Source: Nymphalis io
Taxonomy: Eukaryota; Arthropoda; Insecta; Lepidoptera; Nymphalidae
Direction: 5' to 3'
DNA: 64,000 bases
NCBI RefSeq assembly: GCF_905147045.1
Contig: NC_065905.1
Location: 310,001-374,000, forward strand
Shown here: in pieces, positions 45,156 to 55,738 of the stretch
Layout: each line of letters opens with the position of its first letter
Numbering within the stretch: position 1 is the stretch's first letter
The notes under the pieces: model-generated
Database searches by the model: none
What the model saw: the letters and a program-made list of their open reading frames with translations, nothing else
What the model was told of the DNA's origin: nothing
Position numbers and translations under genes: made by a program

Positions 45156-45366
45156 CATCATAATACCATCATCATCATATTCAGCCCACATTAATCCACT
45201 GCTGTACATAGGGTTCCTCACAGGCACGCCGATTCTCCCGATCCTGTGCTAATCGCACCCATCGAGCACCCGCCATTTTTCTAAAATCGTCTGACCACAA
45301 GACCACCCAGGTCTGCCCACTGAACTTTTCGCTTCTCTAGGCCACCACTCCGTAACGACTTTATTC
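45156..45366 (-). mobile_element. RTE-like LINE 3' end with target duplication
   Basis: On the plus strand, CATCATAATACCATCATCATC is the complement of a (GAT)n tail, then TTAATCCACTGCTGTACATAG encodes the terminal region on the minus strand, and GATTCTCCCGATCCTGTGC continues it. AAGTTGAATT flanks at 45146-45155 and 45367-45376 (10 bp). It differs in sequence from the 34.0-kb RTE and is another family or an older copy. Confidence 0.82.
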
Positions 45367-45376
45367 AAGTTGAATT

Positions 45377-46894
45377 ATGATATTTAAATATTGTGTGAGT
45401 TCTCTTACACTTTGTTTTTGTCACTCAAGGAGACGTTGCGAAACTGTCCCCCTGCTCCTTTTCGGCTCCTCGTACGATATCTACACACAATGACTTGATG
45501 TGATTTGTGATTATTCGTGACTTTTTTGACTATTTAAAACAGCGATTTTGTAATCACGCGATCTCATTTTGCACGGTTTCCACGTAGTCGCAAAGAATGT
45601 CGTCCAAAAACGTAAGCTTCAACCTTGACCGATCTGACTTATCGTACAAAAAGTATATATATATATATATAATACTATAAAGCATTCACATACAAACGAT
45701 CTTAGGAATTGTTTGTATACAAATATTCATACCTACATGTCTAAATATACATTATGTAATATAACTAAAACGTTGTGATATATGATATCGATAGCAACTA
45801 TCCTTAGTGTCAGTTAGATTGGAATTATTAATAGACAAATATTAAAATTTGCCATTTACAGATACCCGTTCTCTTTATACAAAATTTAAGCTTCTTAGAC
45901 ATAGTGGCTACGTAACTCAAAATAATAATTTATTATTATTAATAATCGAAAGTATATATAATATATATTCAAGAAGGCAAGCAAACAACGAGCACTTTTG
46001 AATCATTATTGTATAAGATTAAATTTTAATTCAATCGACGTTGGATAGATGAGAATTTGATCGTAATTAAAAATATATATAATTAAAGAAAACCAATAAA
46101 TTAATATGAAGTAAAATCAAAAAACGTAGTTTCGTAAATAATATAGTTACGCGCCACGAACACACTACTAGGGAGGAGAGGGGAATCTTACGGTGTAAGA
46201 GAGCGTCTTTCCGTTTGCCGTCACGGCTTACGAGTCGGTCTGACCACCAAGTCATCCAATGGATATTTAATGTTTAAAAAAAATACTAATTTGCGTATAA
46301 ATCTTAAGTTTCAACAACAAGTTACAAATCGTTTATATAAAACAGCAACAGCAAACAGTATGTTACACTTCTCCGTGCAATGACCCGGCGCTCCCGATCT
46401 ACGGAAAGCATAAATTTACGATACGAATCGGAAACTACTCCGAATACCGATACTTGGAAACATTTGTTAGATACCTTCAATATTTTATTGTTACGTTAAG
46501 AGAATTTATTTGTTTCTGTAATTCCTTGTGGTAAATACAATACTACAATTTCATCTGTCTTAAATAATATTATTCTATGGTTTGTTTATTTGCACTTGCT
46601 TATTTCAAGATCTCAAGGGCCATATTGAAAAAATATTTTCTGCGTTAGTACGCTTATTAAAAATGTTAGACTATATTATTATATCAATCCTGAGATTATC
46701 TGTTATTATAGGTATTTTTTTACTCAAGAGGATTAAGCCGAGTCGATAATATTTAACCAACGTTCACGAACTCGACGGGCTAAAATATACTTAAGAAAAA
46801 TTATTGTTTTAGATATTATAAAAATATATTTATATATTACCCATGCAATATTGCACGCTGAGAATATTAGTGATCCAAATCAAAATTTTGACAA
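45377..46894. other. No gene recognised; short TA run
   Basis: A TA run lies at about 45654-45672. A GC-richer piece at 46145-46255 (TTACGCGCCACGAACACAC) shares a phrase with about 10515. No coding signal. Confidence 0.4.
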
Positions 46895-47028
46895 ATTGGA
46901 GAAGAGAGAAGCGCAGCGTAGGGCGCCCTCCAGCCAGGTGGACCGACGACCTTAAGAAGGTGGCGGGCACCAACTGGATGCGGAAGGCGGAGGACAGGGA
47001 GCTTTGGCGCACCTTGGGAGAGGCCTAT

Positions 47029-47345
47029 TTTTTTTTTTTTTTTATAGAATAGGAAGGTGGACGAGCATATGGGCCACCTGATGGTAAGTGGTCACCAAAC
47101 GCCCTTAGACATTGGCATTGTAAGAAATGTCAACCATCGCTTATAGCCAATGCGCCACCAACCTTGGGAACTAAGATTTTATGTCCCTTGTGCCTGTAAT
47201 TACACTGGCTCACTCACCCTTCAAACCGGAACACAACAATATCAAGTATTGCTGTTTTGCGGTAGAATATCTGATGAGTGGGTGGTACCTACCCAGACGG
47301 GCTTGCACAAAGCCCTACCACCAGTGCACAAAGCCCTACCACCAG
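47029..47345 (-). mobile_element. Repeat family B, full length, nested inside RTE
   Basis: A T-run at the start, then all family blocks, ending with a duplicated 3' portion. It sits between GGCCTAT and TATGTTCAGC, and the intact RTE at 52.7 kb reads GGCCTATGTTCAGC, so the target duplication is at most 3 bases (TAT). That is unusually short for a LINE-mobilised repeat. Confidence 0.9.
47304..47345. repeat. 21-bp tandem duplication at the end of repeat B
   Basis: TGCACAAAGCCCTACCACCAG minus its last base occurs twice end to end (47304-47324 and 47325-47345). This is the 5' end of the B element in its own sense. No other B copy here has it. Confidence 0.9.
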
Positions 47346-47612
47346 TATGTTCAGCAGTGGACAACGATTGGCTGTTGATTGATTTTTGATTGGAGAAGAG
47401 AAGCATCTTTGATCGTATAGTCCATCAAAAAATGTCTGGAAGAGGGCAAGGTTTATGCTTCTTTCATTTTTGCGTGTTCCGAAGCTGTCGTAATTCAAAA
47501 AATATGTGTTCAGTAAAATTTTGGGAGTGCTTGAAGCGAGACTATGGATGGCTTTTATGAGTGAAACTTTTTTTATCAATGTGATATATCCTGATGAAAA
47601 AAAAAGCCGAGA

Positions 47613-47623
47613 TGGCCCAGTGG
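47613..47623 (+). promoter_or_regulatory. Internal Pol III A-box of SINE A
   Basis: TGGCCCAGTGG fits the tRNA A-box pattern TRGYNNARNGG. It lies 7 bases inside the element, as in tRNA genes. Confidence 0.75.
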
Positions 47624-47655
47624 TAAGAACGCGTGAATTTTAACCGATGATAGTG

Positions 47656-47666
47656 GGTTCAAACCC
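47656..47666 (+). promoter_or_regulatory. Internal Pol III B-box of SINE A
   Basis: GGTTCAAACCC fits the tRNA B-box GGTTCRANNCC. The 33-base distance from the A-box is normal for tRNA genes. Confidence 0.75.
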
Positions 47667-47924
47667 GGGCAAGCACCACTGAATTTTCATGTGCTTAATT
47701 TGTGATTATAATTCATCTCGTGCTTTTCGGTGAAGGAAAACATCGTGAGGAAACCTGCATGTGTCTAATTTCACTGAAATCTGCCACATGTGTATTCTAC
47801 CAACCCGCATTGGAGCAGCGTGGTGGAATAAGCTCCAATACCTTCTCCTCAAAAAGAGGAGAGGAGGCCTTTAGCCCAGCAGTGGGACATTCACAGGCTG
47901 TTACGGTTACGGATATATCCTGAT

Positions 47925-49189
47925 TGTATTCTTTCAATGAATACAATTCGGAATCGTTATACTCGATGTTTAATCTAATGAATTATACAAATTTGAAACA
48001 ACTTTCAATAAAAAATTAAGTTCTAAAAGTATTTTATAGTTTGGACAAACATCAATTTAAATGAATACATAAACAAAAGAGTGGGGTGTGTTGTAAAATG
48101 GCTATGCACCGGGTGGCGTTGTGAATGGCGAGAATGGTGGATACGATAGAAATAGTATTATCTCAATATTATTATCGATTTTTATGCCCAAGTTCCCACG
48201 TTTTCGAAAATCAAGATTTGAAAGTATGTCTGATTAAACTTATATGCATATATTTTATTTTAGTTTATTACGTTTATGTATTTGTAAAGATTCTGTCTCA
48301 TATCATATACAAATATTGTTATTGAATTTCACCCAATTTCGCATTTAATGGTTATTATATTTCCGTCATTTTAAACTAAGAAAGTCTATTAAGCAGCTGA
48401 AAATTAAAAAAAATAAGAGTTTATTATCTGTGGTTACGTTCTAATCAAATAAAAAAACAATATTTTTTATGTACATTACATGCAAATATATATCTAAAAT
48501 GTAAATGTTGACATATAAAGTGCTTGAAATACGAGTAGTTCGAACATTGTTATATAGTTTGCAATTAGGCACATAAATAAAAGTTTAATATTCATTTATA
48601 AAAAAAGGAATATATTATTCATTTGGAAAGCCCACAAAAAAAAATGTGAGTGTCAGAGTACTCACGGGAATTTATGTGTACAATCACAAATCTTACGCTT
48701 TCATCATCTGACACTCGAAATTTTATGCTGACATCATCTGACGCTCGAACTCGCAGCAACTACTGTGTACCGAGCACTAAGATGTTTATACGTCAATATT
48801 TAAATCTAACTAGAAAAGCGGGATATATAATTATATTGATGAAAAGTTTAACATTCAAATAATGCTCAGTGTGCACTATCTTTCAGGAAGCCTTAAGGAA
48901 TAGCCTCGAGCACACGAAGTACGGAAAGTGTAAATCTAAGATCCATCGGAAACGTTCGAAGTGCCGATACAGAAACTAATTTGTAACATTCCTTTAATTC
49001 TTAACTAGTTTTAGTTAACGGACTTACTTCTATTTAAGATTTTATTGTAAATGCTTCGTTTAAAAAAATTCTACAATGTAACGTTCGATAAAAACACTTC
49101 TGATGCAAGAAAGTTTTAGTCATGTCGTGTTTATCAAATCAAAATATCCCTTATTCAAGTTCATATCATAATAACTATACTCTTGCTCG
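47925..49189. other. No gene recognised
   Basis: AT-rich. The segment around 48650-48770 contains a short near-repeat (CATCATCTGACACTCGAA and ACATCATCTGACGCTCGAA). No gene. Confidence 0.4.
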
Positions 49190-49199
49190 AGTTCATACA

Positions 49200-49630
49200 G
49201 TAACAGCCTGTAAATGTCCCACTGCTGGCCTCCTCTCCCTTTTTGAGGAGAAGGTTTGGAGCTTATTCCACCACGCTGCTCCAATGCTGGTTGTTAGAAT
49301 GCAAATTAGACACATTTAGGTTTCCTCACGATGTTTTCCTTCACCGTCAAGCACGAGATGAATTATAATCACAAATTAAGCACATGAAAATTCAGTGGTG
49401 CTTGCCCGGTTTGAACCCACGATCACGCGTTCTAACCACTGGGCCATCTCGGATTTTTTACAATACATAACTATGTGTTATGTAATTGTAAATGTAAAAT
49501 GTATTTCTATGCGATTACAATTGTAATCACAAATTAAGCACATGAAAATTCAGTGGTGCTTGCCGCCGAGCAAACCCATAATCATCGGTTAAAATTCACG
49601 CGTTCTTGCCACTGGGCCATCTCGGTATTA
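49200..49630 (-). mobile_element. Chimeric SINE A: full element + 70-80 bp foreign segment + second partial head
   Basis: AGTTCATACA occurs at 49190-49199 and 49631-49640, so the whole block entered in one event. From the 3' side it holds a complete A element (49200-49451), then about 80 bp (49452-49531, with AATACATAACTATGTGTTAT and GATTACAATTGTAATCACA) that is not part of family A, then the first 90 or so bases of another A copy up to GGGCCATCTCGG. On its own strand it therefore begins with an A head, passes through foreign sequence and enters a second complete A. The foreign segment also flanks the A copy at 25.3 kb. The inner copy lacks about 20 bp in its CTAAGG region. Confidence 0.88.
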
Positions 49631-49675
49631 AGTTCATACATATGAGTATATTTTTTAAAACTTATATAGATTTAA

Positions 49676-49932
49676 TATACTGGCAAATTATCCACCTGGT
49701 GGTAAGTGGTCATCACCTGTCGTAGACATTAGTACTATAAATTAATAAACATCACTCATGCCACCAATACGCCACTAACCGTGGGAATAATTATGTTATG
49801 TCCCTTGTGCGTTTACTCACTCATCCTTTAAATCTATATATATATATATAGATTTAAAGAATATATATATATGAATATAGATGAGTGACTGCTTCTTACT
49901 TACATCCTTGCACAAAGCTTTTCTACCAATAA
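49676..49932 (-). mobile_element. Repeat family B with a TA-rich palindromic insertion
   Basis: ATCCACCTGGTGGTAAGTGG, CATGCCACCAATACGCC, TATGTCCCTTGTGCG then a TA-rich hairpin (TTTAAATCTATATAT ... ATATAGATTTAAAG, 49830-49876), then GATGAGTGACTGCTTC and CTTGCACAAAGC. The insertion splits the family in the middle. Confidence 0.7.
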
Positions 49933-50860
49933 GAAGCGAAGTGAAGTACATATACTAACTATATAATATACTAACGCCAATATCATATCTACATACTTAT
50001 AAGCACGCGAAGAAAAAAATATCAAAAATAAATTCGCAGTTTTTGTTTTGTAATCAATCTCATATATATAATTATACCCCACTATTCACGAAATGCTGTA
50101 ATTATATCCTCAGTAAAGAGCGTATACGTATACAAACTAGATTATATTGCGATTGCGATTTAGATACGTAAGCTCGTAGTTTCTTTTTTAAATAAAAAAA
50201 ATAATTGTGATGTTTATGGAATATTTACTCATGAGGTAAACATAATATATATATTTATATTATAAGCAGATGTAGCATAAATACATTAATATAATGAAAC
50301 AAAAACATATCCCTAATTAATAGAAATTATATACATGCAAAGATAACACCAGTAATAATAATTACCGTAAAACCCTCCAGTTAAGAAAAGTTACCGTAAT
50401 TAGGCAGTTATCCTGCCCGCCGCGAAGTCTTCAAAGAATTAATGGGAAAAGATTTTTTCGTCGGGTTTTTAGAATTTTTAAACGCTACACTTATTTTAAC
50501 AATTTAAGAGGATTTATTTCTTTCATTTTTATCTTGTAATGTTGTTAAAGAAATTGTTTATCCTGATCAGATGATGTATAATATATTCTACCCAAGATTG
50601 GCCAGTGGCTAGAACAGATGATTCATAACAAACCGGTTACCGGTAAGCTTTTAAAAATGTTTCTTTTAAATTTATTTAAATGCACTAAAAAGAATAAAAG
50701 AAGAAAGAAAATTAAAATCAATCAGATCAAGTCATTTTATTTCTCGAGTCGAGTCTCGCACTCCTCCGCGCGCGCAATATTATTAGTACGTAAAGCTTAA
50801 TAACTTTGTACTTTTTAAAAAACAATCTTTTTCCAAGTAGTTGTAGTTGTAAATAAATAT
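49933..50860. other. No gene recognised
   Basis: AT-rich; a GC-richer phrase near 50740-50775 (CGAGTCTCGCACTCCTCCGC) has no assignment. Confidence 0.4.
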
Positions 50861-51489
50861 TAGGTCCTTAGATATGAAATTGGCGTTTTGTACAAGTAGC
50901 TTTTTCTGAATCAATTTTCGTTTAGGGCAGGATTTGGCTGGGTCTCCAGGGTTCAGCCATTGCGACGAGCGCTTCCGATTATTTTACAGTATCTACTTTT
51001 CATCACAACTAATGATTCTATTTAAAATCCCTTCATTATTGTGTCGGTTGAGCAAAGTAACACAGCAGTCGACGCGTGTTTGCAAGTTCACTCAATTCAT
51101 GAGGTCATTTTTTTTTACTTTCCCAATTTGCTTCAAGTGGATTAATACAGTTTTATCACTTACTCCAAAGCCTGCAGCTATCTCTGAAGTGCTTTGTGAT
51201 GGATCCGCTTCCACAATAGTCTTTAATTCTTCATTTTGCACTTTGGTCTCCGGCCATCCACGGGGTTGGTTTTGGAGGTCGAAATTTCCAGAACGAAAAC
51301 GTTGAAACCAAAAACGTACCGTGCTTTCTTTTGCGACACCAGTGCCGTACACATCATTAATCCTTCGAGCTGTTTCTGCAGCACTGGTGCAACGGTAGAA
51401 CTCGTAATCGTAAATAAACCGAAATTTCATGTTTTCCATTGTGCGGTAATAAGCGACTCCAAAGAAAAAAATAATGAGGAAAAAACAAA
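50861..51489 (-). mobile_element. mariner element, internally deleted second copy
   Basis: The left terminal repeat TAGGTCCTTAGATATGAAAT then TGGCGTTTTG (50861-50890) matches that at 34351. The next base of the element corresponds to about position 34830 of the first copy, so about 450 bp have been deleted between the terminal repeat and the middle. The right terminal repeat could not be found; similarity ends near 51489, where the first copy goes on for another 100 bp. It cannot be mobilised by end recognition on both sides. Confidence 0.88.
50891..51439 (-). pseudogene. mariner transposase N-terminal fragment
   Basis: Here the start codon is kept (ATG at 51439, MENMKFRFIYDYEFY). The DNA-binding half reads ARRINDVYGTG, RFWFQRFRSGNFDLQ and SEIAAGFGVSDKTV. 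A stop and frame loss follow near 51095, and the second and third catalytic Asp codons are in the deleted segment. Compared with the 35-kb copy, the N-terminus is the better preserved of the two. Residues 1-30 of the longer upstream frame are host or element leader sequence, not part of the protein. Confidence 0.85.
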
Positions 51490-52529
51490 TGCAAAACAAA
51501 TTAGTCAAAATTATAAAATCATCGTTATTGAAAATTGACACTTTAACCATTAATTAATTAAAATAATATCCCAATCAATCCACTATTAATACTATTTCTA
51601 ATCTTGCACTAACTATAACCAATATGGACACATCTAACCAACACAACTGTTTAACTAATAAGAAGATAGACACTTATTACAAATAACGAAACTAATATAA
51701 TTAATGATAAAATAAAAAGGAGCATGGATATTGCAAAATCAACTATCTAACGACCGCCGCTCGCAACCGCCCCCACAAAAGTGTCTCGGAGGATGTCGTG
51801 ATCACTCTAACGTAGCTTCTATCTTCTACCGACACTTGTCAAGCTTTGACAAATAATTGGAGGGTAGGATGTTGGATATGTCTCATTTCCTTGCAAATTC
51901 TCTACGAATATATATTTTCATACTAAGGAAACTTTCGTGTCTGAGTGTCGTAACTGGTTGTGGTTTGGCGCTCCAGTTGTATTATTGTCCTTTATTCTTT
52001 ACAAAGCAGAAGTATCCTCATTTCATGATGTAACGACTCTCGACTATTCGTGGACTTGTATTCTAAGGACTGAACAAGATAATATTATTTCTTTTATTAT
52101 TCAATTATTTCACAATTCTCAGATAGATTATTATTATGAGATAAGTTTAAAGATTTTTTGCAAACAAATAACTCCGTGTTCCTGTTTTATTGTAGTACAA
52201 ATAATTTAAATTTTAAGAACAAGATATATTTAGGTACACAGAATATCGAAGCGTACAAGTGTGTGATAAAGACAGGTGATATCCTTTTCTCAACTTACAT
52301 AGAGCGATGAGATGCAGTGAAATGATAGAGTTTCGACCAAAGATTGAAATTGCACGGCGTTCTGTTGTTTAAATAATACGACAACGCTAAGTGTTTAACT
52401 CTGGGCTGCTATTGTCTCGATCGGTGATTCGACTCGCAGCCGTTCAAAATAATATTTAAAATAAATGAAGTTTGTTTTTTTTAAATTGCATCGAATAACT
52501 GGTATTTATTTATTTATTTATATTATTTT
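51490..52529. other. No gene recognised
   Basis: A GC-richer stretch at 51740-51860 (GACCGCCGCTCGCAACCGCC) stands out by composition only. The 90-codon plus-strand frame at 51937-52209 has no motif. Confidence 0.4.
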
Positions 52530-52915
52530 GCGCTAAATGCGCTACTAACCTTGGGAACTTAGATGTTATGTCCCTTGTGCCTGTAATTACACTGGATTAC
52601 TCACCCTTCAAGAGTGGAGACCGCGAATCGGCAAGCACAGCGTAGGGCGCCCTCCAGCCAGGTGGAACGACGACCTTAAGAAGTTGGCGGGCACCAACTG
52701 GACGCGGAAGGCGGAGGACAGGGAGCTTTGGCGCACCTTGGGAGAGGCCTATGTTCAGCAGTGGACAACGATTGGCTGTTGATTTGATTTTGACTCACCC
52801 TTCAAACCGGAATACAATAATACCAAGTACTGCTGTTTTGCAGTATAATATCTGATGAGTGTATAGTACCTACCCAGAAGAGCTTGTACAAAGCCCTACC
52901 ATAAGTAAAAAACTG
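52530..52915 (-). mobile_element. Repeat family B, split by an RTE 3' end
   Basis: First part: GCTACTAACCTTGGGAAC, TGTCCCTTGTGCCTGTAATT, ACACTGGATTACTCACCC. After the insertion: TTCAAACCGGAATACAATAA, CTGTTTTGCAGTATAATATC, GATGAGTG and CTTGTACAAAGCCCTACC. The 3' (T-run) end of the family is missing on the left. Confidence 0.88.
52612..52792 (+). mobile_element. RTE-like LINE 3' end nested inside repeat B
   Basis: ACTCACCCTTCAA flanks it at 52599-52611 and 52793-52805, a perfect 13-bp target duplication, and the sequence occurs once in other B copies. The frame reads EWRPRIGKHSVGRPPARW, then RKAEDRELWRTLGEAY and VQQWTTIGC before the stop, and the element ends GATTTGATTTTG with no poly(A). It is 181 bp long and nearly the same as the copy at 46.9 kb. 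Confidence 0.93.
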
Positions 52916-54261
52916 TACAACTATATGAATATAAAACACAGACTTTCCTTCCATGTCTTTTCTTTTTCTTCTTTATAATATGTCCTGCATGAATCACAAT
53001 CTGCAATATAATAATAATTTATAAATATAATCAAATGCACTCGTAAGAGTCCACTTGAATAAATTATATTTTGATTTTGTTTGTTAATATTTCTCCTGAA
53101 AATAAAATTATATGTAATATTGTTATTAATGTACTATTGTGGTATATATGCCAACTTTGATAAAAACAACCCTTACTTTCGAGAGGAGGATAGGAGTCTC
53201 AAGCTATGATTGCAAATAGCCCAAACCAATATTTATTTAATCAATTTCATATTGACCTACTTCCTATATTTTATTAACAAACTGTTACTCTTATACAAAT
53301 GTGTATAACGTCACTACAAACTAAATTTAGCTATTATGAATATAAATATTAGGTTTAACATATTTTCTGACGTAGGTCAGTTTACTAATCCGCGTCTGTC
53401 TGTATTAGCTCTGCCCTCGTTAGCGTCAACATTGGACTAATCTGCATCTATGTATGTTTGGTTGAATCAATTAAGAGCCATGTGACTTATTTTACACGAC
53501 ACATAAAGTATTTTCTCTTGGATAACAGCCTCTGTAATCATCCTTTGAATTAATGCCCATTTTTTAATCGAAAAATATAACTATATATATAAATATATAT
53601 ATACATATATAGGATTCATGTTTGATTAAATAAAATGACTTACAATGTTATTTACTTGTAGATTCTGAGATTAGCGTGACAAACCAACAAATAGGTTTGT
53701 AATGTTAGTATAGATCTGTTATTTATAAATAAATAACTTCAAAAAAAGAAATATTATTTTACAATAACTCAACTGTCTCCATAATTTATTCGATTTTGAT
53801 AAAATCAAATGAAAGCGTCAATTCCATTTTTACATTTATTTCGTTTTCATTGTATTCGAAAAACGAAAGTGAACGTAACGCAAATATTTTATTCAACCTT
53901 ACTGGCCGATAACGCGTAATAAATTTTCTTATCAAGTGCCCCATAAATATTTCATACATAAAGATCGCGGCCTGTTTAGTGTAACACTACAAACGTTGTT
54001 CAGCGTATATCATATGGGATTATCCTGGAAACGAGCGATGAAACGTGCTTGGAATATACCGAATATCAATAGATATCTATTAACTCTCTCGGCGAACACG
54101 TGAATCTTAATGCTTTTAAGTACTTGATTTGTTTCAATGAGAATACTAAATGTTGATCGCGGATCTAATCAGGTCTCCAGTGAGTTGCATGTGCATAATT
54201 TATGTATATACTGTATATGTTGAAAGCGAACATCGGAAGACAACCTACATTTTGTCGAGTT
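52916..54261. other. No gene recognised
   Basis: AT-rich with short TA runs near 53584-53612. No assignable content. Confidence 0.4.
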
Positions 54262-54319
54262 AACCACCTCGTTGGTCACTAGACCAACGAGGTGGTTATT
54301 CTAGCCATTAGGCTAGAAT
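54262..54319. repeat. Two adjacent perfect hairpins at the SINE D head
   Basis: First: AACCACCTCGTTGGTC (54262-54277) and its exact complement at 54282-54297 with loop ACTA. Second, touching the first: ATTCTAGCC (54298-54306) and GGCTAGAAT (54311-54319) with loop ATTA. Both are built from SINE D head sequence. Such fold-backs usually arise when a nascent strand copies itself. Confidence 0.9.
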
Positions 54320-54450
54320 TAAGGTTTGCAGATCTCGAGGCCTTGGATTCAAACCCAAGGTCGGACTCATTAAAAGTAATTAAAATTTTCTGTCGAATAA
54401 TGCTCATTAGTAGCCCGGTGTTTGAAATTTGGAAGTGTGCGCACTTAACA
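54262..54450 (+). mobile_element. SINE family D with a rearranged head
   Basis: The B-box part is present (GGCCTTGGATTCAAACCCAAGG) followed by AATTTTCTGTCGAATAATGC, AGTAGCCCGGTGTTTG and TTTGGAAGTGTGCGC. The start of the head is replaced by two adjacent hairpins. The D consensus start (CCTCGTTGGTC) is therefore present in both orientations. Confidence 0.75.
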
Positions 54451-54844
54451 ATTTGTTATTTCATTACTTATAATTTATTCTGAGTCATTCTTTATTATAT
54501 TATATATTTAGTATATATTATGATCATGTTGGACTGAAAAACAAAAGATTTTGCAACTTTTAATTTTGATTTATAAAATGTTAACAAGCTTAAAAGAAGA
54601 GTTTGACGACACAATATAATATTTCATTAAAAATCTTCAACAACTTTGACCATCGTGGACGGAAATTAATTTCTAGGATACTTTGTTACAAAGTTTGTTT
54701 TTAATTAGCCACTCATCGCTTCAGAACAAAAGATTTAATTGCAACCTTGGAATGTTCAAGAAGTATTTGTTATGCTCTCATTTTTTATTTAAAATATATA
54801 TTGGCGCACATAAAATCAGTATATACTCATCACATTATAATCTT

Positions 54845-54955
54845 CCACGAAACAGCAATAACTAGTATTGTAAGGTTCCAGTTTGAAGGGAGAATGAGCC
54901 AGTGTAATTACAGGCGATGTAATTAATGTTTATTAATATTTTTTACGATACAAAG
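54845..54955 (+). mobile_element. Repeat family B fragment
   Basis: CGAAACAGCAATAACTAGTATTG, GGTTCCAGTTTGAAGGGAG, ATGAGCCAGTGTAATTACAGG then decayed sequence. Confidence 0.6.
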
Positions 54956-54966
54956 ATCGATATATA

Positions 54967-54969
<3 letters not shown>

Positions 54970-55019
<50 letters not shown>
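54970..55019. repeat. (TA)n microsatellite, about 50 bp
   Basis: The longest uninterrupted TA array in the window. Confidence 0.95.
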
Positions 55020-55022
<3 letters not shown>

Positions 55023-55738
55023 TGGCGTATCTGTAGAGACATAAGGTAAATCCATCTTATATTATAATTCAAACATAATTAAAATTAACGGTGATCCGTC
55101 GATGACGTCCAACCACGATTATGGCTGACCGTTTGACGTTCTTTCAGTCGCCAGTTCAACAGTCTAAATGAATGACAGTGCCACAATCTCACCGAGATGT
55201 TCGGGGTAAGACCGTAACAGACACACACACACAAACACTCGCTCTCGTATGCTGTCATGCTCCCCCCACAACCGCCCTATAATATTTTATGTGTGCGTAG
55301 ATCGTATACTTAGACTTCGTTGCTACATAATAATATATATATTTTTTTACTAACGGACGTTTATCAAATCAATAAATATATACGTAGATAAAAATAAATA
55401 AATATATACGTAGATAAATAAATAATAACTTATTAAATATATATAATACTTATTGAATATAAAAAAATATTTATTGAATTTATTTTATTATAAATTCTTA
55501 CAATAAACACCAATTGTTAGAATCAAAAAGATCGTGTATACTACACGACGACGAACGAGCACACGGGAGTCACATCACAGGACCAACATTGTTAGATGTC
55601 GATTAGTGAACTGAACACAAAATAGAATAGCCAGTTGGCTCAGAAGATAAAATATAATATGGATTCATTCAAGGTCGCAAGTTCCAATCAGAGTCAGCTC
55701 ACTACACTTTTCTTAATCTAAATTTTTGTTTGTATTCG
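55020..55738. other. No gene recognised
   Basis: A moderately GC-rich part at 55080-55280 includes a short CA run near 55221 and a CCCCCCACAACCGCCC phrase. A run of TAAATAAATATATACGTAGA repeats lies at 55370-55430. No coding signal. Confidence 0.4.

Larger units (their letters stand above)
46908..47388 (+). mobile_element. RTE-like LINE 3' end, split by repeat B
   Basis: The coding tail reads KRSVGRPPARWTDDLKKVAG, then RKAEDRELWRTLGEAY, is broken by repeat B at 47029-47345, and resumes VQQWTTIG and a stop after 47346. The 3' end is GATTGATTTTTG. ATTGGAGAAGAGA flanks it at 46895-46907 and 47389-47401, a 13-bp target duplication. The same family, uninterrupted, is at 52612-52792. Confidence 0.92.
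47596..47911 (+). mobile_element. SINE family A, full length, the best preserved copy
   Basis: Complete from GCCGAGATGGCCCAGTGG to GGCTGTTACGGTTACG, with GATATATCCTGAT flanking at 47583-47595 and 47912-47924 (13 bp, perfect). An A-run (GAAAAAAAAA) precedes the head, which is unusual because such runs normally follow a SINE's 3' end. Both Pol III boxes are intact. The perfect target copies and few differences from the family norm make it the youngest-looking insertion in the window. Confidence 0.92.

Noticed and set aside
47181..47378. Open frames starting MSLVPVITLAHSPFKPEHN at 29194 (minus) and 47181
   Set aside because: They are the same stretch of repeat B read in one frame; other B copies break it.
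51440..51550. Extended N-terminus of the second mariner frame
   Set aside because: The conserved protein begins at the ATG at 51439; the extra hydrophobic residues come from leader or flanking sequence.
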